64,000 nucleotides of DNA from Tetracentron sinense (GCA_015143295.1 CM026554.1:54930627-54994626), one strand, 5' to 3'. Counted from the first letter of the stretch, positions 54,301 through 62,593 are shown. A program made the numbers and translations. Notes: generated by a model from the sequence alone, not told the origin.

Positions 54301-54833
54301 TTTATTATGTGTAAAAAGGTATACAAGTGTATATACTTGGTATAAATTCTAGCAAATTCAAGGATAAAAGATACGGTTTCGGGGGGTGTATCAGTCCCAA
54401 CCAAAACCTATACGTATCGGTATCGGTTTTAGACGATACATATAATTTTTCTTTTTTCTTAAAAAAATCAAATTAAATTAAAAAAAATTCAAATGAGTTA
54501 TGGGAATCAAATTCACCAAATATAAAGTCATGGGAAGCGACTCAAAAACAAAGTAGCAAACACATTTACAATTCTACATTGAATTAAACATACGTAATTA
54601 GTAAACGATATGTATCGCCCGTTTCGTATCAGTATATATATCATTTAAGGGTCTACCGATACCTATACATATCGCTCGTTTCGTATTGGTTTCGGCAATT
54701 TTTATTTCCATGAGCAAATTCTTTGTAACTCTCATCAATAAAAAAATAGAATTTGTTGGGGAAAGAAGCATGATCTATTTTTTTTCAACATAAAAAAAAA
54801 TTAGAGAGAATAGGAGGAATTGTTGATCCCGGT

Positions 54834-54866
<33 letters not shown>

Positions 54867-56287
54867 CATGAGTGTCAATTTGTTGATTTCAGGCCAAGAA
54901 ATCATCTTTGAGAATAACATTAAGAATATCATCAACATTTCGAATTTATATATATATATTCATTAATTCATGAGTTCATTTCCTTTAATTTATGTCTTAT
55001 CTATAACGTTTGATGAACTATAGTTTGTAATTTATTACTTAGTGTTGTTTGCAATAATTTTGCTTTCATATTTAATTTAATTTGTTTAATCTTATATAGT
55101 ATTATTCATATAGCATTTAAATTATAAATCAAAATTCTTTGGCCTGGGTGACGCCTCAGCTTTTAACATTTTAAAGTATAAATCAAAATTCTGACCCACC
55201 TAAGCATTGCATAAAGTCATAAACAATTCCTGGGTGACGCTTTGGTTGGGAACTCCTATTGCCTATGCGTGGGTGACGCTTTGGTTTGGAACTCCTATTG
55301 CCTATGCGTCGCCTAGGCGCTTTGATTACTATCTGTCAGTGGGATGGACTTTCATGTCCATTAAGGAAATTAAGCACACAATTGTTTTTTAAGCATTTCA
55401 CAAAGAGAAAATCCATGTAATCTCTATATGCAATATCAATACTGAACATGTATGCCCGCTTGAACTGACCCATACCATAGTCAAAGCTGAAAAAGGAGAC
55501 CATCATATTGATATTTTTGCCATCCATCCAAGGGAAAATGAGTCGTTAACTCTCAGAAAATATTATACATTGGATGACCAGTAATGTCAGGATTTTTCTG
55601 GTTTCTGTAACTGTTAAGCTATTGCCAATTTGAATGGTATGCATGAGAGTTGTTGAGAAATTCATGTATCTTCAAGATACCATGCTAAATGAAATTTCCA
55701 TTTGTCAGACTGGTTAAGATGATTGCTATATCCAACTTTAATCACGCAACAGTACACAACACTAAACAAAATTCACATATCCTGCTCATCTGGACATATA
55801 AATACGGGCCTTGTTGAAACCACATCAAATTTAAAGTTCAATGAATCGTCGCTGGGGCATCACAGAAAACTAAATGTTGCAGCTTCTTCTTGCAATTTTT
55901 TTACTCATGTTGTTAATTAGAACCTAAACATCCCTGGTAACTTCCTTGAAGGTAACTCTGCTTGCCAAGCAATAGAACTTCTTATACAGCAAGGAGTCCC
56001 GGAGGCCCACATAATTTTCCTCAACCTCATCTCAGTGAGTTAAACTTTGATTCTGGTTGCAGATTTGTGCCCAAAAAAAAAAATGTATAACCATGTTTAC
56101 ATTTAATGGTTCCATGATTTGTTTCTTTCATTGATTTTAGGCTCCTGAGGGAATCAATTGTGTTAGCAAACGGTTCCCGACCTTGAAAATCGTCACTTCA
56201 GAGATTGACGATGCATTGAATGAAGAATTCCGTGTCATACCAGGAATGGGGGAGTTTGGTGACCGCTACTTTGGCACGGATGATTAA
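27350..56287 (+). CDS. UKL: Uridine kinase / uracil phosphoribosyltransferase-like protein (UKL), 14 exons
   Basis: Exons: 27350-27503, 27812-27903, 31877-31946, 32121-32239, 37357-37453, 43234-43313, 44762-44956, 46246-46329, 46448-46508, 50772-50832, 51742-51835, 51937-52009, 55952-56034, 56141-56287. They join in frame to 469 residues. Residues 50-250 are a uridine kinase domain: P-loop GGTASGKT at 55-62, DSFYRGL at 83, [14 protein letters not shown] near 182. Residues 260-465 are a UPRT domain: PRPP loop [10 protein letters not shown] at 388-397, C-terminal GDRYFGTDD. Uridine kinase makes UMP from uridine in pyrimidine salvage; in Arabidopsis the UPRT half of such proteins is reported to lack activity, from memory. 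ATG at 27350 was chosen; GTG six bases upstream is not credible. All introns are GT-AG except intron 6, GC-AG at 43314. Introns 2, 4, 5, 9 and 12 are 3.9-5.8 kb and filled with retroelements, yet every exon is intact. Confidence 0.94.
28757..29830 (-). mobile_element. L1-type LINE 3' fragment in UKL intron 2
   Basis: The minus strand encodes the C-terminal region of a plant L1 reverse transcriptase [23 protein letters not shown], then [20 protein letters not shown] and a zinc-knuckle-like region (zf-RVT) that continues past a frame break near 29322. The 3' UTR runs to an A-tail at 28760-28767 (T-run on the plus strand). The polymerase domain is missing and the frame is broken. Confidence 0.8.
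30556..31600 (+). mobile_element. L1-type LINE 3' fragment in UKL intron 2
   Basis: Same region of the LINE as the neighbouring piece, but on the plus strand: [28 protein letters not shown], then [20 protein letters not shown] and ARPSDL-type sequence, spread over three frames with stops. The 3' end is marked by GTAAACTGCTTGTATTCTC and an AT-rich tail near 31600. Inactive. Confidence 0.75.
32257..32488 (+). mobile_element. SINE with 11-bp target duplication in UKL intron 4
   Basis: The 232-bp segment is flanked by AACATGCTGAA at 32246-32256 and 32489-32499. It contains two tRNA-like stretches: TGTCTGAGTTGG with GGGTTCAAAACCC, then TGGCTCAATTGATTGG with GGGTTCGATCC, matching polymerase III A and B boxes. 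It ends in an A-rich tail (32467-32485). The left duplication starts 6 bp after the exon 4 donor. Confidence 0.72.
32489..32725. repeat. Duplicated SINE-tail plus intron flank
   Basis: The sequence GCTGA...TCGTGATCAATAAAG through CACATTGTGCCTTCTTAATATGG-like DNA after the SINE (32495-32562) recurs at about 32652-32722. It is preceded there by a second partial SINE end with TTCGATCCCATTTTACCC and an A-run. A local tandem duplication of about 160 bp is the simplest explanation. Confidence 0.6.
32745..32925 (+). mobile_element. LINE 3' terminal fragment in UKL intron 4
   Basis: Contains TTACATTCCTTGTAAACTCC and TTTTGCTTTTAGCTTTTC, like the 3' UTRs of the other L1-type pieces, and ends in an A-run near 32918. 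GGTATTCAAAG.CTTACTCTTGG occurs on both sides (32570 and 32929), perhaps a long target duplication. Confidence 0.45.
33230..34190 (+). mobile_element. Degraded L1-type reverse transcriptase fragments in UKL intron 4
   Basis: [20 protein letters not shown] matches the reverse transcriptase motif that contains the first catalytic aspartate. Later pieces ([20 protein letters not shown] at about 33860) match the region after the polymerase. Several internal deletions and stops; the phrase GGTATTCTATGAAGC is duplicated at 33252 and 33337. Confidence 0.7.
34605..37110 (-). mobile_element. L1-type LINE, 5'-truncated reverse transcriptase ORF in UKL intron 4
   Basis: This is the longest LINE copy in the window. 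The minus strand has polymerase pieces in order: [20 protein letters not shown] (about 36740), [20 protein letters not shown], a stop at 36547, then [13 protein letters not shown], where the usual FADD catalytic box reads FTDD. It continues to [12 protein letters not shown] and the zf-RVT region [20 protein letters not shown] (about 35200). The 3' end has a T-run (plus strand) near 34611. Several stops and frameshifts make it non-functional. Confidence 0.85.
37486..37760. repeat. Tandem duplication of about 167 bp after UKL exon 5
   Basis: TATTTATAGTAATGGCTTTG followed by GATAGTTGTTTGT-type sequence starts at 37515 and again at 37682, with a few differences. It begins 30 bp after the donor of intron 5. 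Confidence 0.65.
38345..38800 (+). mobile_element. RTE-type LINE fragment in UKL intron 5
   Basis: Broken frames give [15 protein letters not shown] and [18 protein letters not shown], matching the thumb and connector region of plant RTE-clade reverse transcriptases. The piece ends in the terminal phrase CCCAAATATTTGGGGTTGGC. Stops are frequent. It is a different LINE clade from the L1-type pieces around it. Confidence 0.6.
38865..39935 (+). mobile_element. L1-type LINE 3' fragment in UKL intron 5
   Basis: Starts with [13 protein letters not shown] and [11 protein letters not shown], passes through zf-RVT-like [20 protein letters not shown] at about 39460, and ends in a 3' UTR and short A-run near 39925. 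Many stops. Confidence 0.72.
40290..40540 (+). mobile_element. RTE-type LINE 3' end in UKL intron 5
   Basis: Encodes remnants of the RTE C-terminus ([24 protein letters not shown]) and ends in GTTGCCAACCCCAAATATTT, as do related plant copies. Confidence 0.5.
40653..42080 (-). mobile_element. L1-type LINE 3' fragment in UKL intron 5
   Basis: Read on the minus strand: [13 protein letters not shown], then [40 protein letters not shown] and zf-RVT-like [20 protein letters not shown]. The tail is a T-run on the plus strand at 40653. A short microsatellite expansion inside the frame gives PPTHPPTQ and the G-rich tract at 41861. Confidence 0.78.
41861..41882 (+). other. Perfect G-quadruplex motif
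   Basis: The plus strand has four GGGT repeats followed by a run of six G. Five G-tracts separated by single T loops is the arrangement that forms very stable parallel quadruplexes. It lies in intron 5 of UKL and would be G-rich in the pre-mRNA. Confidence 0.75.
43547..43900 (+). mobile_element. RTE-type LINE 3' end in UKL intron 6
   Basis: Broken plus-strand frames give [16 protein letters not shown], then RFGHLQLL, and end with VADPK followed by a stop, the typical RTE-clade terminus. A gap-ridden, inactive copy. Confidence 0.6.
44042..44396. mobile_element. 355-bp hAT-like MITE, copy 1 (UKL intron 6)
   Basis: Flanked by the 8-bp repeat ATAAAGAT at 44034-44041 and 44397-44404. It begins CAAGGATTAGAAATACGG and ends ATTTTTATTTCTATG. 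Inner ends carry inverted CGTATCGG/CCGATACC strings. Same family and length as 54359-54712. Confidence 0.75.
47545..48288. mobile_element. 744-bp hAT-like MITE (UKL intron 9)
   Basis: Flanked by AACGTGAT at 47537-47544 and 48289-48296. Inverted ends are AGAACTGTAAACGGA (left) and AGGGGTGTAAATGGA (right, read inward), with GGATA/TATCC strings inside both arms and an AT-rich centre. No coding capacity. Confidence 0.78.
48351..49349. mobile_element. 999-bp hAT-like non-autonomous element (UKL intron 9)
   Basis: Flanked by GTTCCAAG at 48343-48350 and 49350-49357. Inverted ends are CATGGTTCAAAATATCG and CAAGGTTCTAAATGTCG. Near the left end, CGATATATCCGAAATATCG-like strings are tandemly repeated (48415-48620). 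No transposase frame. Confidence 0.8.
49474..50370 (-). mobile_element. L1-type LINE 3' fragment in UKL intron 9
   Basis: The minus strand gives [40 protein letters not shown] and then zf-RVT-like [20 protein letters not shown] in another frame. A T-run on the plus strand at 49477-49485 marks the A-tail. It abuts the end of the oppositely oriented LINE piece. Confidence 0.75.
52391..52404 (+). repeat. 14-base poly(G) tract
   Basis: An uninterrupted run of 14 G in UKL intron 12, inside a set of related repeats with ATGCCCTRTTAAA and AAAAGTTCA strings (about 52390-52810, continuing at 53510-53680). Confidence 0.7.
52820..53502. mobile_element. Possible TIR element in UKL intron 12
   Basis: The 683-bp segment starts TAACCCAAACCG and ends CCGCTTTGGTTA, an imperfect inverted pair, each next to CCCGCTC-rich sequence. 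CTTAG occurs directly outside both ends (52815-52819, 53503-53507). It interrupts an array of related repeats that resumes at about 53508. The superfamily is unclear. Confidence 0.45.
54359..54712. mobile_element. 354-bp hAT-like MITE, copy 2 (UKL intron 12)
   Basis: Flanked by AGCAAATT at 54351-54358 and 54713-54720. It begins CAAGGATAAAAGATACGG and ends ATTTTTATTTCCATG. Similar along its length to copy 1, including TCATGGGAAGC and ACTCAAAAACAAAGTAGC. Confidence 0.75.
54835..54862 (+). repeat. (GA)n microsatellite
   Basis: A run of GA dinucleotides in UKL intron 12. Confidence 0.75.
55231..55308. repeat. 39-bp tandem duplication
   Basis: TGGGTGACGCTTTGGTT to ATTGCCTATGCG at 55231-55269 is repeated at 55270-55308 with one base change, which suggests a recent event. 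It lies in UKL intron 12. Confidence 0.85.
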
Positions 56288-58161
56288 AAATAGAATGTGA
56301 CTACTCAGATGGGTCAATACCTTGATTTCAATCAAATTGAAACCGGAAATAGGAAAGAGTAGATCAATTGACACATTTTAAAGAAATTCGAATTCGGTGA
56401 TCTTGGATGCAAATCTGTTTGTTCTTTATTTTTTTGTGTAGTATGAAAATACATGAAAGAGAATTTTAAAGAGCATGACAGGAAAGATAATGTCCAAAGT
56501 ACTTGCAGCTTTGCAACACCTAATAGACTGAATCATTAACATAATAAGTTGTCAAAAGAGGAATACTTGGATGGAAGGAAGAAGCCTTCTGTCGTGTCCG
56601 TAGATCTTTTCAAAGTCATAGACCGTGCCGCAAGGTGAGTCGGCCAAACTCTTTTGAACTTCTCCTAGAACTTTACAGCCATTTTGCTCGCCTAAAACAT
56701 GTACGTGGTGCATAGGATGGCTACTACACTAATTGCATATCATACTCAATAAGAGAGCACCAATTTTATAATGTATACTCATTGGATGTCTTATTATTTC
56801 ATGTATGTCATATGTTTACAGGCAGAGGATCTCTGCCTTCTCTTCTCATCTTACTGTACTCAGGCATGTATTATTACTGAAATGATTGTTATCCTCTGAT
56901 GTATTGGTAATAGCAATTTTCTATCATAAGATATGAGAAAAATATGGTAGTTTATTCTTAGAAGTTAAAAGTTCTAGGAGAATTCCTACTTTGAACCCCA
57001 TCCTCCGATCATCCAGTATTATAGAGGGGGTCACCTTTTAAAAGGGCGTATTTTTGTCATGTTACATATATGTATATTGCTGTATAATACTTGTTTAATA
57101 CAAGAATTATGTATTAAATGCATTCAATATGCATATTTTGCCATAATATTATTGTGTTAAATGCATATTCTGTATGAAATTATTGTTGTTAATTAATATC
57201 ATGGTTTTTATTTATTTATAATTATTTTTAAATTTTCTCGTATTTTTATCATATAATACCCGTACTTGTTGAACTGATCATTGTTGCATTATACCCGTAC
57301 CCGTACTTGATAACTATACATTCATCCCATCTCTTCTTGTATCCTTATTATATAAAGTAGGCTTCATAGAAAGTTTTTTCACAGCCAAACTTTTCCTGTA
57401 TAAAACGTGTTGCTGGCCATTTACTTTAATAATTTTACGAGACAGACTCCTAAAATTAAATAAAGCTATTTAAGACTTTTCAACATTTGCGAAGGCTTAT
57501 GATTGTGCCTTTGTTGAATAAAAAAAAGTTAACCATAGAAGAAAAAAAATTAGAGGTTGTGTGGGTGCACTTGGGGTTGGGTGTGTGATTTAATTTGTGA
57601 TTAAAAAAAAAAATGAATGAAAAACATCATAGCTAGTCACCCTCAAATGAGTTGGAGCTGTTGACCAAGTTTAACTAATAGTAGTTGGGTTTACTTTCTT
57701 GTATATAAACTACTAAAGGTTATTATAATTTAAGATATTCTTTATTATTATATAATTATTGTTTATTTAAAACGGTCAGGCCGGCAGTTTTGGGCCGAGG
57801 GGTACCTTATTGGATTGGGTTTGGGTCTCCACATCCCGGTTCCACCCTTCGTTCATGGCGAATAAGTGAAAATGATAGAGTGGGCTAATAAGGTATGTGA
57901 AGAAAGCTGAACTTCCCAATACTCATTTGATCTTAAAACCCTTTTTCCCTCTTCTGTGGTCTACAGACTCTCCACCCTAAGCCTCAAAGGGATGAATTAA
58001 CCCATTGGTTCAGCCTGTCTAAGTTTTCTTTCAGAACATGTTGGTTAGCACGAGTTCACACCATTTGTACTGTGCCTCGCTCAAGTCTCAACCATGTATT
58101 AGATTTTGGATTTTGCTAGCCTTAATTGCCTTATTTTAGGGAGGGATGCACATCCAAATTT
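56288..58161. other. Intergenic: UKL 3' side and AT-rich DNA, no gene seen
   Basis: The first few hundred bases should contain the UKL 3' UTR; AATAAA is not obvious, but several AT-rich near-matches occur. 57040-57320 is very AT-rich with repeated TACCCGTAC. 57770-57860 is GC-richer without a recognisable frame. Confidence 0.45.
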
Positions 58162-58405
58162 TTTTTTTTTTGGCTTCAGATTATCTCTGGCAGACGCCTG
58201 AGGTCCCACCTCGACCTAGGACGTCCACACATCATTGGACGTGTGACGATAAAAGGGGGAGAGATATCAAATGGGGAGAAGTTAAAATCATGGGGAGAAA
58301 ATGAAATGACTTCTCTTCATTTTATCGCCACACGTCCAATGATGTGTGGACGCCCCACGCCCACCTCGGGCGTCCACCAGAGAAAATCCAAAGCCTTCTT
58401 TTTTT
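58162..58405. mobile_element. Fold-back MITE
   Basis: Arms of about 80 bp pair with each other: the left has TCCACACATCATTGGACGTG, and its complement stands in the right arm from about 58325. Outer ends are GGCTTCAGATTATCTCTGG and its imperfect mirror GGCTTTGGATTTTCTCTGG. The open frames on both strands here (58126-58437, 58288-58620) are by-products of this palindrome. Confidence 0.65.
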
Positions 58406-58868
58406 CCACCAAAATGAGGCCATCCGCAGATAGATAATGACATTGCATTGCTTTTATGACAATATTTTAATAAATAGCAAGGGTCATATTCAAAACTTCC
58501 GTTCACAGGAGAAAATCTAAGGGAAGTGCTAGCCTTTAGCGTGGCTCTCACAGTTCTTTTACCCAATACTTCAAAACTTAGCTCCTCATAAACTGACTCT
58601 AAAAGTCTCAGATGATGCATTTCATGAGCAATTCGTAGACTGGTTTGGTTAGGTTCAATTGAAGTCCATGCATTAGATAGTCCCTAAACCACAAACAAAA
58701 GTGCAAGTATAATTTGATGCAGATCAATACTTTATTGTCTTACAAGGAGGAAGAGAAGACATTCTCTTTATTTAACAGTACACCTGAAAACAGAATTGGC
58801 AGATTACTATTCACGCCGTTTGTTCCCTGACATTTTCCTTGCAAAAGAGCCACAGTGACTGTAATGGC
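58406..58868. other. Intergenic, 3' side of the receptor-like protein gene
   Basis: Presumed 3' UTR and downstream DNA of the minus-strand receptor gene. No other coding region was recognised. Confidence 0.45.
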
Positions 58869-61772
58869 CTAAAAGAACCTATCTTTCATGTCGTCGATGA
58901 ACTGAAAATAGGCATACCTCCATGATTTTTTGAGCACCAATGTACCACACACTACCCAGAACCCCACAACAAACCCGGGTCCCATACTGACATAGAACCA
59001 TAGCATTTGAAACTCATCTCCATCTTCATCATCTTTGCCATCTATAACTTGTGTTGTTTCATCTTCTCTTGGGCACTTTTTTGGGAGTGGAGACCCACAG
59101 AGTGCGGCATTACCCTCATAAATGGATAAATCGTTCAAGGTCCCAAACTGATTGCTTGATGGAATTTTCCCTGACAGGTTGTTATATGACAAGTTCAGGT
59201 GATTCAAGGCAGTTAAAGAAGACATACTTAGAGGAATTGTACCTGAGAGTTGGTTTATTGAGAGGTCGAGAGTTTCTAACAATTTCAAGCTTCCAATTTT
59301 CTCTGGGATCTTTCCTGTCAGATGATTCATGGATAAATTCAAGGTACCCAATCTAGAGAGGCTTCCTAGCTCTTCAGGAATCTCTCCAGATAGATTGTTG
59401 TCTGAAAGGTCTATGCTGTTGACAAGGTAAAGAATGCTGTAATATTCATTGTCTCTTCCTTTTGTCACCACCATTAATCTCCCCTCATACAATTCATCCT
59501 CTGGATTCATATGGATTATACCACTCAAATTCCCCAGACAAGATGGAATTAATCCCGACAGATTATTATGTGCAAGGTACAATATGTGAAGAGAAGAAAG
59601 ATTGCATAGTTGTGAAGGAATGGTTCCGCTAAACAAGTTTGATCGCAGTCCTAGAATCAGCAAAGACGACATGCTTTCTCCTATCCATGCTGGCAGGTTT
59701 CCGGAGAATCTATTCTCGCCAAGATCAAGACTCTGCATACTAGTCCAATTTTGCAAGGACGAAGGGAGCTCTCCACTAAGATTGTTATTGCTCAATCCCA
59801 AGAATATGAGTGAAGTTAGAAAACCCATTGAACTCGGAATCCCACCGGATAGACTGTTATTTCCCATCTCTACAATATACAAGTTCGTCAGATTGTTCCA
59901 AAACTGAGGAATTTCGCCCGATAAATGATTGTTCGAGAGAATGAGAGTAGTTAAATCCCCCAGTTTACCAATGGACAAGGGAATGCTACCATTGAGAGAG
60001 TTCCAAGAGATATCTAAATCCGTCAACAATGGCATTTTTTCTCCAATGTTCCGGGGAATAGGTCCGGAAAATAAATTATCCCTAAGATACAGTGTGCTTA
60101 CATTGGAGGACCAAAGTGGAAGAGGGCCTTTAAAGCGGTTGGAACTCAAATCAACATTAGACAGATAGCTAAATCCTAATGAGTTCGGCACCCTGCCGCT
60201 TATTTGGTTATAAGCGAGGTCCAGTTCACTGATCGGCTGCAACGATAACTTCCAAAACCAATCCGGTATGGTGTCTGAAATCCCAGCCTTGTTGAGTCTT
60301 ATACTGGTAAGTTCCTTCTGAGTTCTAAGCCATGCAGGAAAGTTAGGGCCCAATTGGCAATTTTGTATAAATATGTAGGTGAGCCTAAAAGGAGGAATGA
60401 ACTCATTTCTCACATCGAAAACCAAAGTGTTCCTTGAAGAAGATGTTAATGAGATTGTTAACTCCTTTAACTTTGTTAGATTAGAGAAATGAGCTTCAGT
60501 TATAACACCTTCCCATGAATTTTCAGATAGATCCAAAGCAACTAACTCTGAGAGTTGTCCAATGCTTTCCGGAATTGTCCCATTCATTTGATTTTGCAGG
60601 AGGTAAAATTCTTTCAAAGACGACAAGTTTCTGATAGATGCTGGAATCGAGCCCGAAAACGAGTTCTTCCATAGCTGAAGATACCTCAAGTTCTTAAGAC
60701 CTCCTAAAGAATTTGGCAAAATCCCACCTAGTCGGTTGTTACCCAAATCTAGAGATTCTAAGCTACTATTGCTGCATCCAGACAAACCTTTCACAAAATC
60801 ATGTATCCCACCGCTGATGTTGGTATTCGCTAGATCTAACGTCCGCAGTTTACAGAGATTTCCCAAACTTATGGGTATCTGACCTCCAATGAATGTATTC
60901 TGAGACAAATCAAGGTATTGGAGAGATTTCATGCTTTCAAATGTGTCAGGAATGGAACCTTGAAGATTGTTGAGGTTTAAATCAAGATAGGAAAGGCTAG
61001 TGAGATTGAACAACCAGTGAGGTATTGTAGAATTGAAACCGCTGCTGGAGAGATCAAGGACAGAAAGTTTGGTAAAATTAACAAAAGGAAGAGATAGAGA
61101 AAGATTGTAAAGTCCACAATTGGGTAGGTGTAACTCTAACAGAGAAGGAAGCATGTTAATAGCTTGTAACCAATTAGCTGCTGCCCCACTAAGGTCCACA
61201 CCTCCCACATTTAGGTATTCCAAAGAAGAGAGGCCAAAGAGCCACTGTAAGTCATTCATGTTTGACTCAAACGAGTACTGGTAAAGATCAAGATAGAGCA
61301 AACTTGAAATGTTTCCAAGATTATGAGGAATTGTTCCACTAAAGGAAGCACTCGAGAGATTGAGATATCTCAGTTTCTCTAGTGATCCGAAGAAATCCGG
61401 GATTCGGATTCCTCCAAAATTGTTCATGCTCAAGTCCAAGTAATCCAAATATTTCAAGTCAAGCAAAGAAGGATTAATCTCACCGCTCAAGTCGGAAGCT
61501 GCTAGATCGAGCTTGACGACACGTCCAGTCATGTTGCTGCAGCGGACACCTCTCCATGATCTGCAGCAATCACCAGTGGCCCAAGAAGAGAGCAGATCCG
61601 ATGGATCTAAGAGATCTTGTTTGAACTTGAGAAGTGCTTTCTTCTCTATCTCTGTGCAACCCACGTTGAGGTCGCCATTGCAGGAACTGAGTTTAACTGT
61701 TTCGAGGTAAAGAAATCCAGACAACAGAAGAAGAAGAAAATGAAGTTGAAGGGATGTACTAATGCTAGCCAT
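58869..61772 (-). CDS. LRR receptor-like protein, EIX-receptor type (no kinase)
   Basis: An intact single-exon frame of 967 residues. Cell-surface proteins of this type sense microbial or developmental ligands and signal with partner kinases such as SOBIR1. Residues 1-30 are a signal peptide. Residues 40-80 form the LRR N-cap (CTEIEKKALLKFKQDLLDPS, then CCRSWRGVRC). From about 84 to 870 there are some 28-30 plant-type LRRs (LxxLxLSxNxLSGxIP), broken near 770-795 by a non-LRR island (VVTKGRDNEYYSILYLVNSI). Then follow a C-cap (CGSPLPKKCPRED), an acidic patch, a membrane span at 926-947 containing spaced glycines (GPGFVVGFWVVCG), and a 20-residue tail. There is no kinase domain. The tail has YAYF, which fits a YxxPhi endocytosis motif known from tomato EIX receptors. 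The ATG at 61772 is used; the frame extends six codons upstream to a GTG that is unlikely to start. The ligand is unknown. Confidence 0.93.
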   Translation of the reverse strand: MASISTSLQLHFLLLLLSGFLYLETVKLSSCNGDLNVGCTEIEKKALLKFKQDLLDPSDLLSSWATGDCCRSWRGVRCSNMTGRVVKLDLAASDLSGEINPSLLDLKYLDYLDLSMNNFGGIRIPDFFGSLEKLRYLNLSSASFSGTIPHNLGNISSLLYLDLYQYSFESNMNDLQWLFGLSSLEYLNVGGVDLSGAAANWLQAINMLPSLLELHLPNCGLYNLSLSLPFVNFTKLSVLDLSSSGFNSTIPHWLFNLTSLSYLDLNLNNLQGSIPDTFESMKSLQYLDLSQNTFIGGQIPISLGNLCKLRTLDLANTNISGGIHDFVKGLSGCSNSSLESLDLGNNRLGGILPNSLGGLKNLRYLQLWKNSFSGSIPASIRNLSSLKEFYLLQNQMNGTIPESIGQLSELVALDLSENSWEGVITEAHFSNLTKLKELTISLTSSSRNTLVFDVRNEFIPPFRLTYIFIQNCQLGPNFPAWLRTQKELTSIRLNKAGISDTIPDWFWKLSLQPISELDLAYNQISGRVPNSLGFSYLSNVDLSSNRFKGPLPLWSSNVSTLYLRDNLFSGPIPRNIGEKMPLLTDLDISWNSLNGSIPLSIGKLGDLTTLILSNNHLSGEIPQFWNNLTNLYIVEMGNNSLSGGIPSSMGFLTSLIFLGLSNNNLSGELPSSLQNWTSMQSLDLGENRFSGNLPAWIGESMSSLLILGLRSNLFSGTIPSQLCNLSSLHILYLAHNNLSGLIPSCLGNLSGIIHMNPEDELYEGRLMVVTKGRDNEYYSILYLVNSIDLSDNNLSGEIPEELGSLSRLGTLNLSMNHLTGKIPEKIGSLKLLETLDLSINQLSGTIPLSMSSLTALNHLNLSYNNLSGKIPSSNQFGTLNDLSIYEGNAALCGSPLPKKCPREDETTQVIDGKDDEDGDEFQMLWFYVSMGPGFVVGFWVVCGTLVLKKSWRYAYFQFIDDMKDRFF

Positions 61773-61827
61773 GCTCGCTTGGTGCAGCACCTAAACGTCG
61801 ATTACAGAGGTACTAGACGTAGATGTG

Positions 61828-61836
61828 CTATTTATA
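61828..61836 (-). promoter_or_regulatory. TATA box of the receptor-like protein gene
   Basis: The minus strand reads TATAAATAG, ending 55 bp upstream of the start codon at 61772. This places the transcript start near 61800 and predicts a short 5' leader of about 30 bases. Confidence 0.6.
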
Positions 61837-62593
61837 AACATAAGCAATATGAGTCTAATTCCCTGCCTTCGTTCTGCCGTACGTACGTGCATGAACTAAC
61901 TCTTATTACGACAAGTAGCTCCAATGTCGCGAGATTTTCCTTTGAACATGCAGGAGGGAAGCTCTTGGCTTTCACACTGCAGGGCAGACGACTTTTTAAC
62001 TCTAGTTAGTCAACTTTAGTTGAGGACCAAGAAGCTACCTCACCAAAATTTTTAGAAAAGCCCAACGAAGAACTAACAAAGAACTAAGCAAACAGACGCG
62101 GTTTTTGTATGAACAATGAACACGTGGCATTATGGTGTTAAAGGTAGAAAAATTTTCTCTGGCTATGGTACAGGACTCCTAGGAAATATTCGTGGAGAAA
62201 GATATTGAAAGGTTCCCCAATAGAATAGTAGCCGTGTCTGACTCGAAGTCTTCCTCTATAGGTGAAAGTCTTCCAATGGGGTCCCCAATAAAATTTTCTC
62301 TGGCTAGCCCCAGTTTCCCTCAAACTCACTTTCCCCATACTCGTGACACGTCATGTTGCTTTTCCCGGCTGCTTTTGCAGCCGGTTAAAGCTACATCTAC
62401 ACAACATCTTTTAGTTTTGCCCTCATAGTTTATAATTTATAAATAACCCCCTTAAAACATTACATCAAACTAAAGTAAGCTTTCCTCAAATATTCAAAAA
62501 ATACAAACAAAGAAAAGAATTTTCTTTCTTACCAACACTTTCTCTTTTGTTATCTATGGTTCACAGACCTCTACTGTTTCACACTTAAACTAT
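61837..62593. other. Intergenic region upstream of the receptor-like protein gene
   Basis: No gene recognised. AAAATTTTCTCTGGCTA occurs at about 62151 and 62290, bracketing 140 bp, perhaps an insertion footprint. The short frames at 62138-62428 lack motifs. Confidence 0.4.

Noticed and set aside
58126..58620. Overlapping open frames on both strands (103 and 110 residues)
   Set aside because: They fall in the inverted arms of a fold-back MITE and its flank, and neither has a recognisable domain.
61773..61790. Six-codon N-terminal extension of the receptor-like protein
   Set aside because: It would start on GTG, lies between the predicted transcript start and the ATG, and the signal peptide fits a start at 61772.
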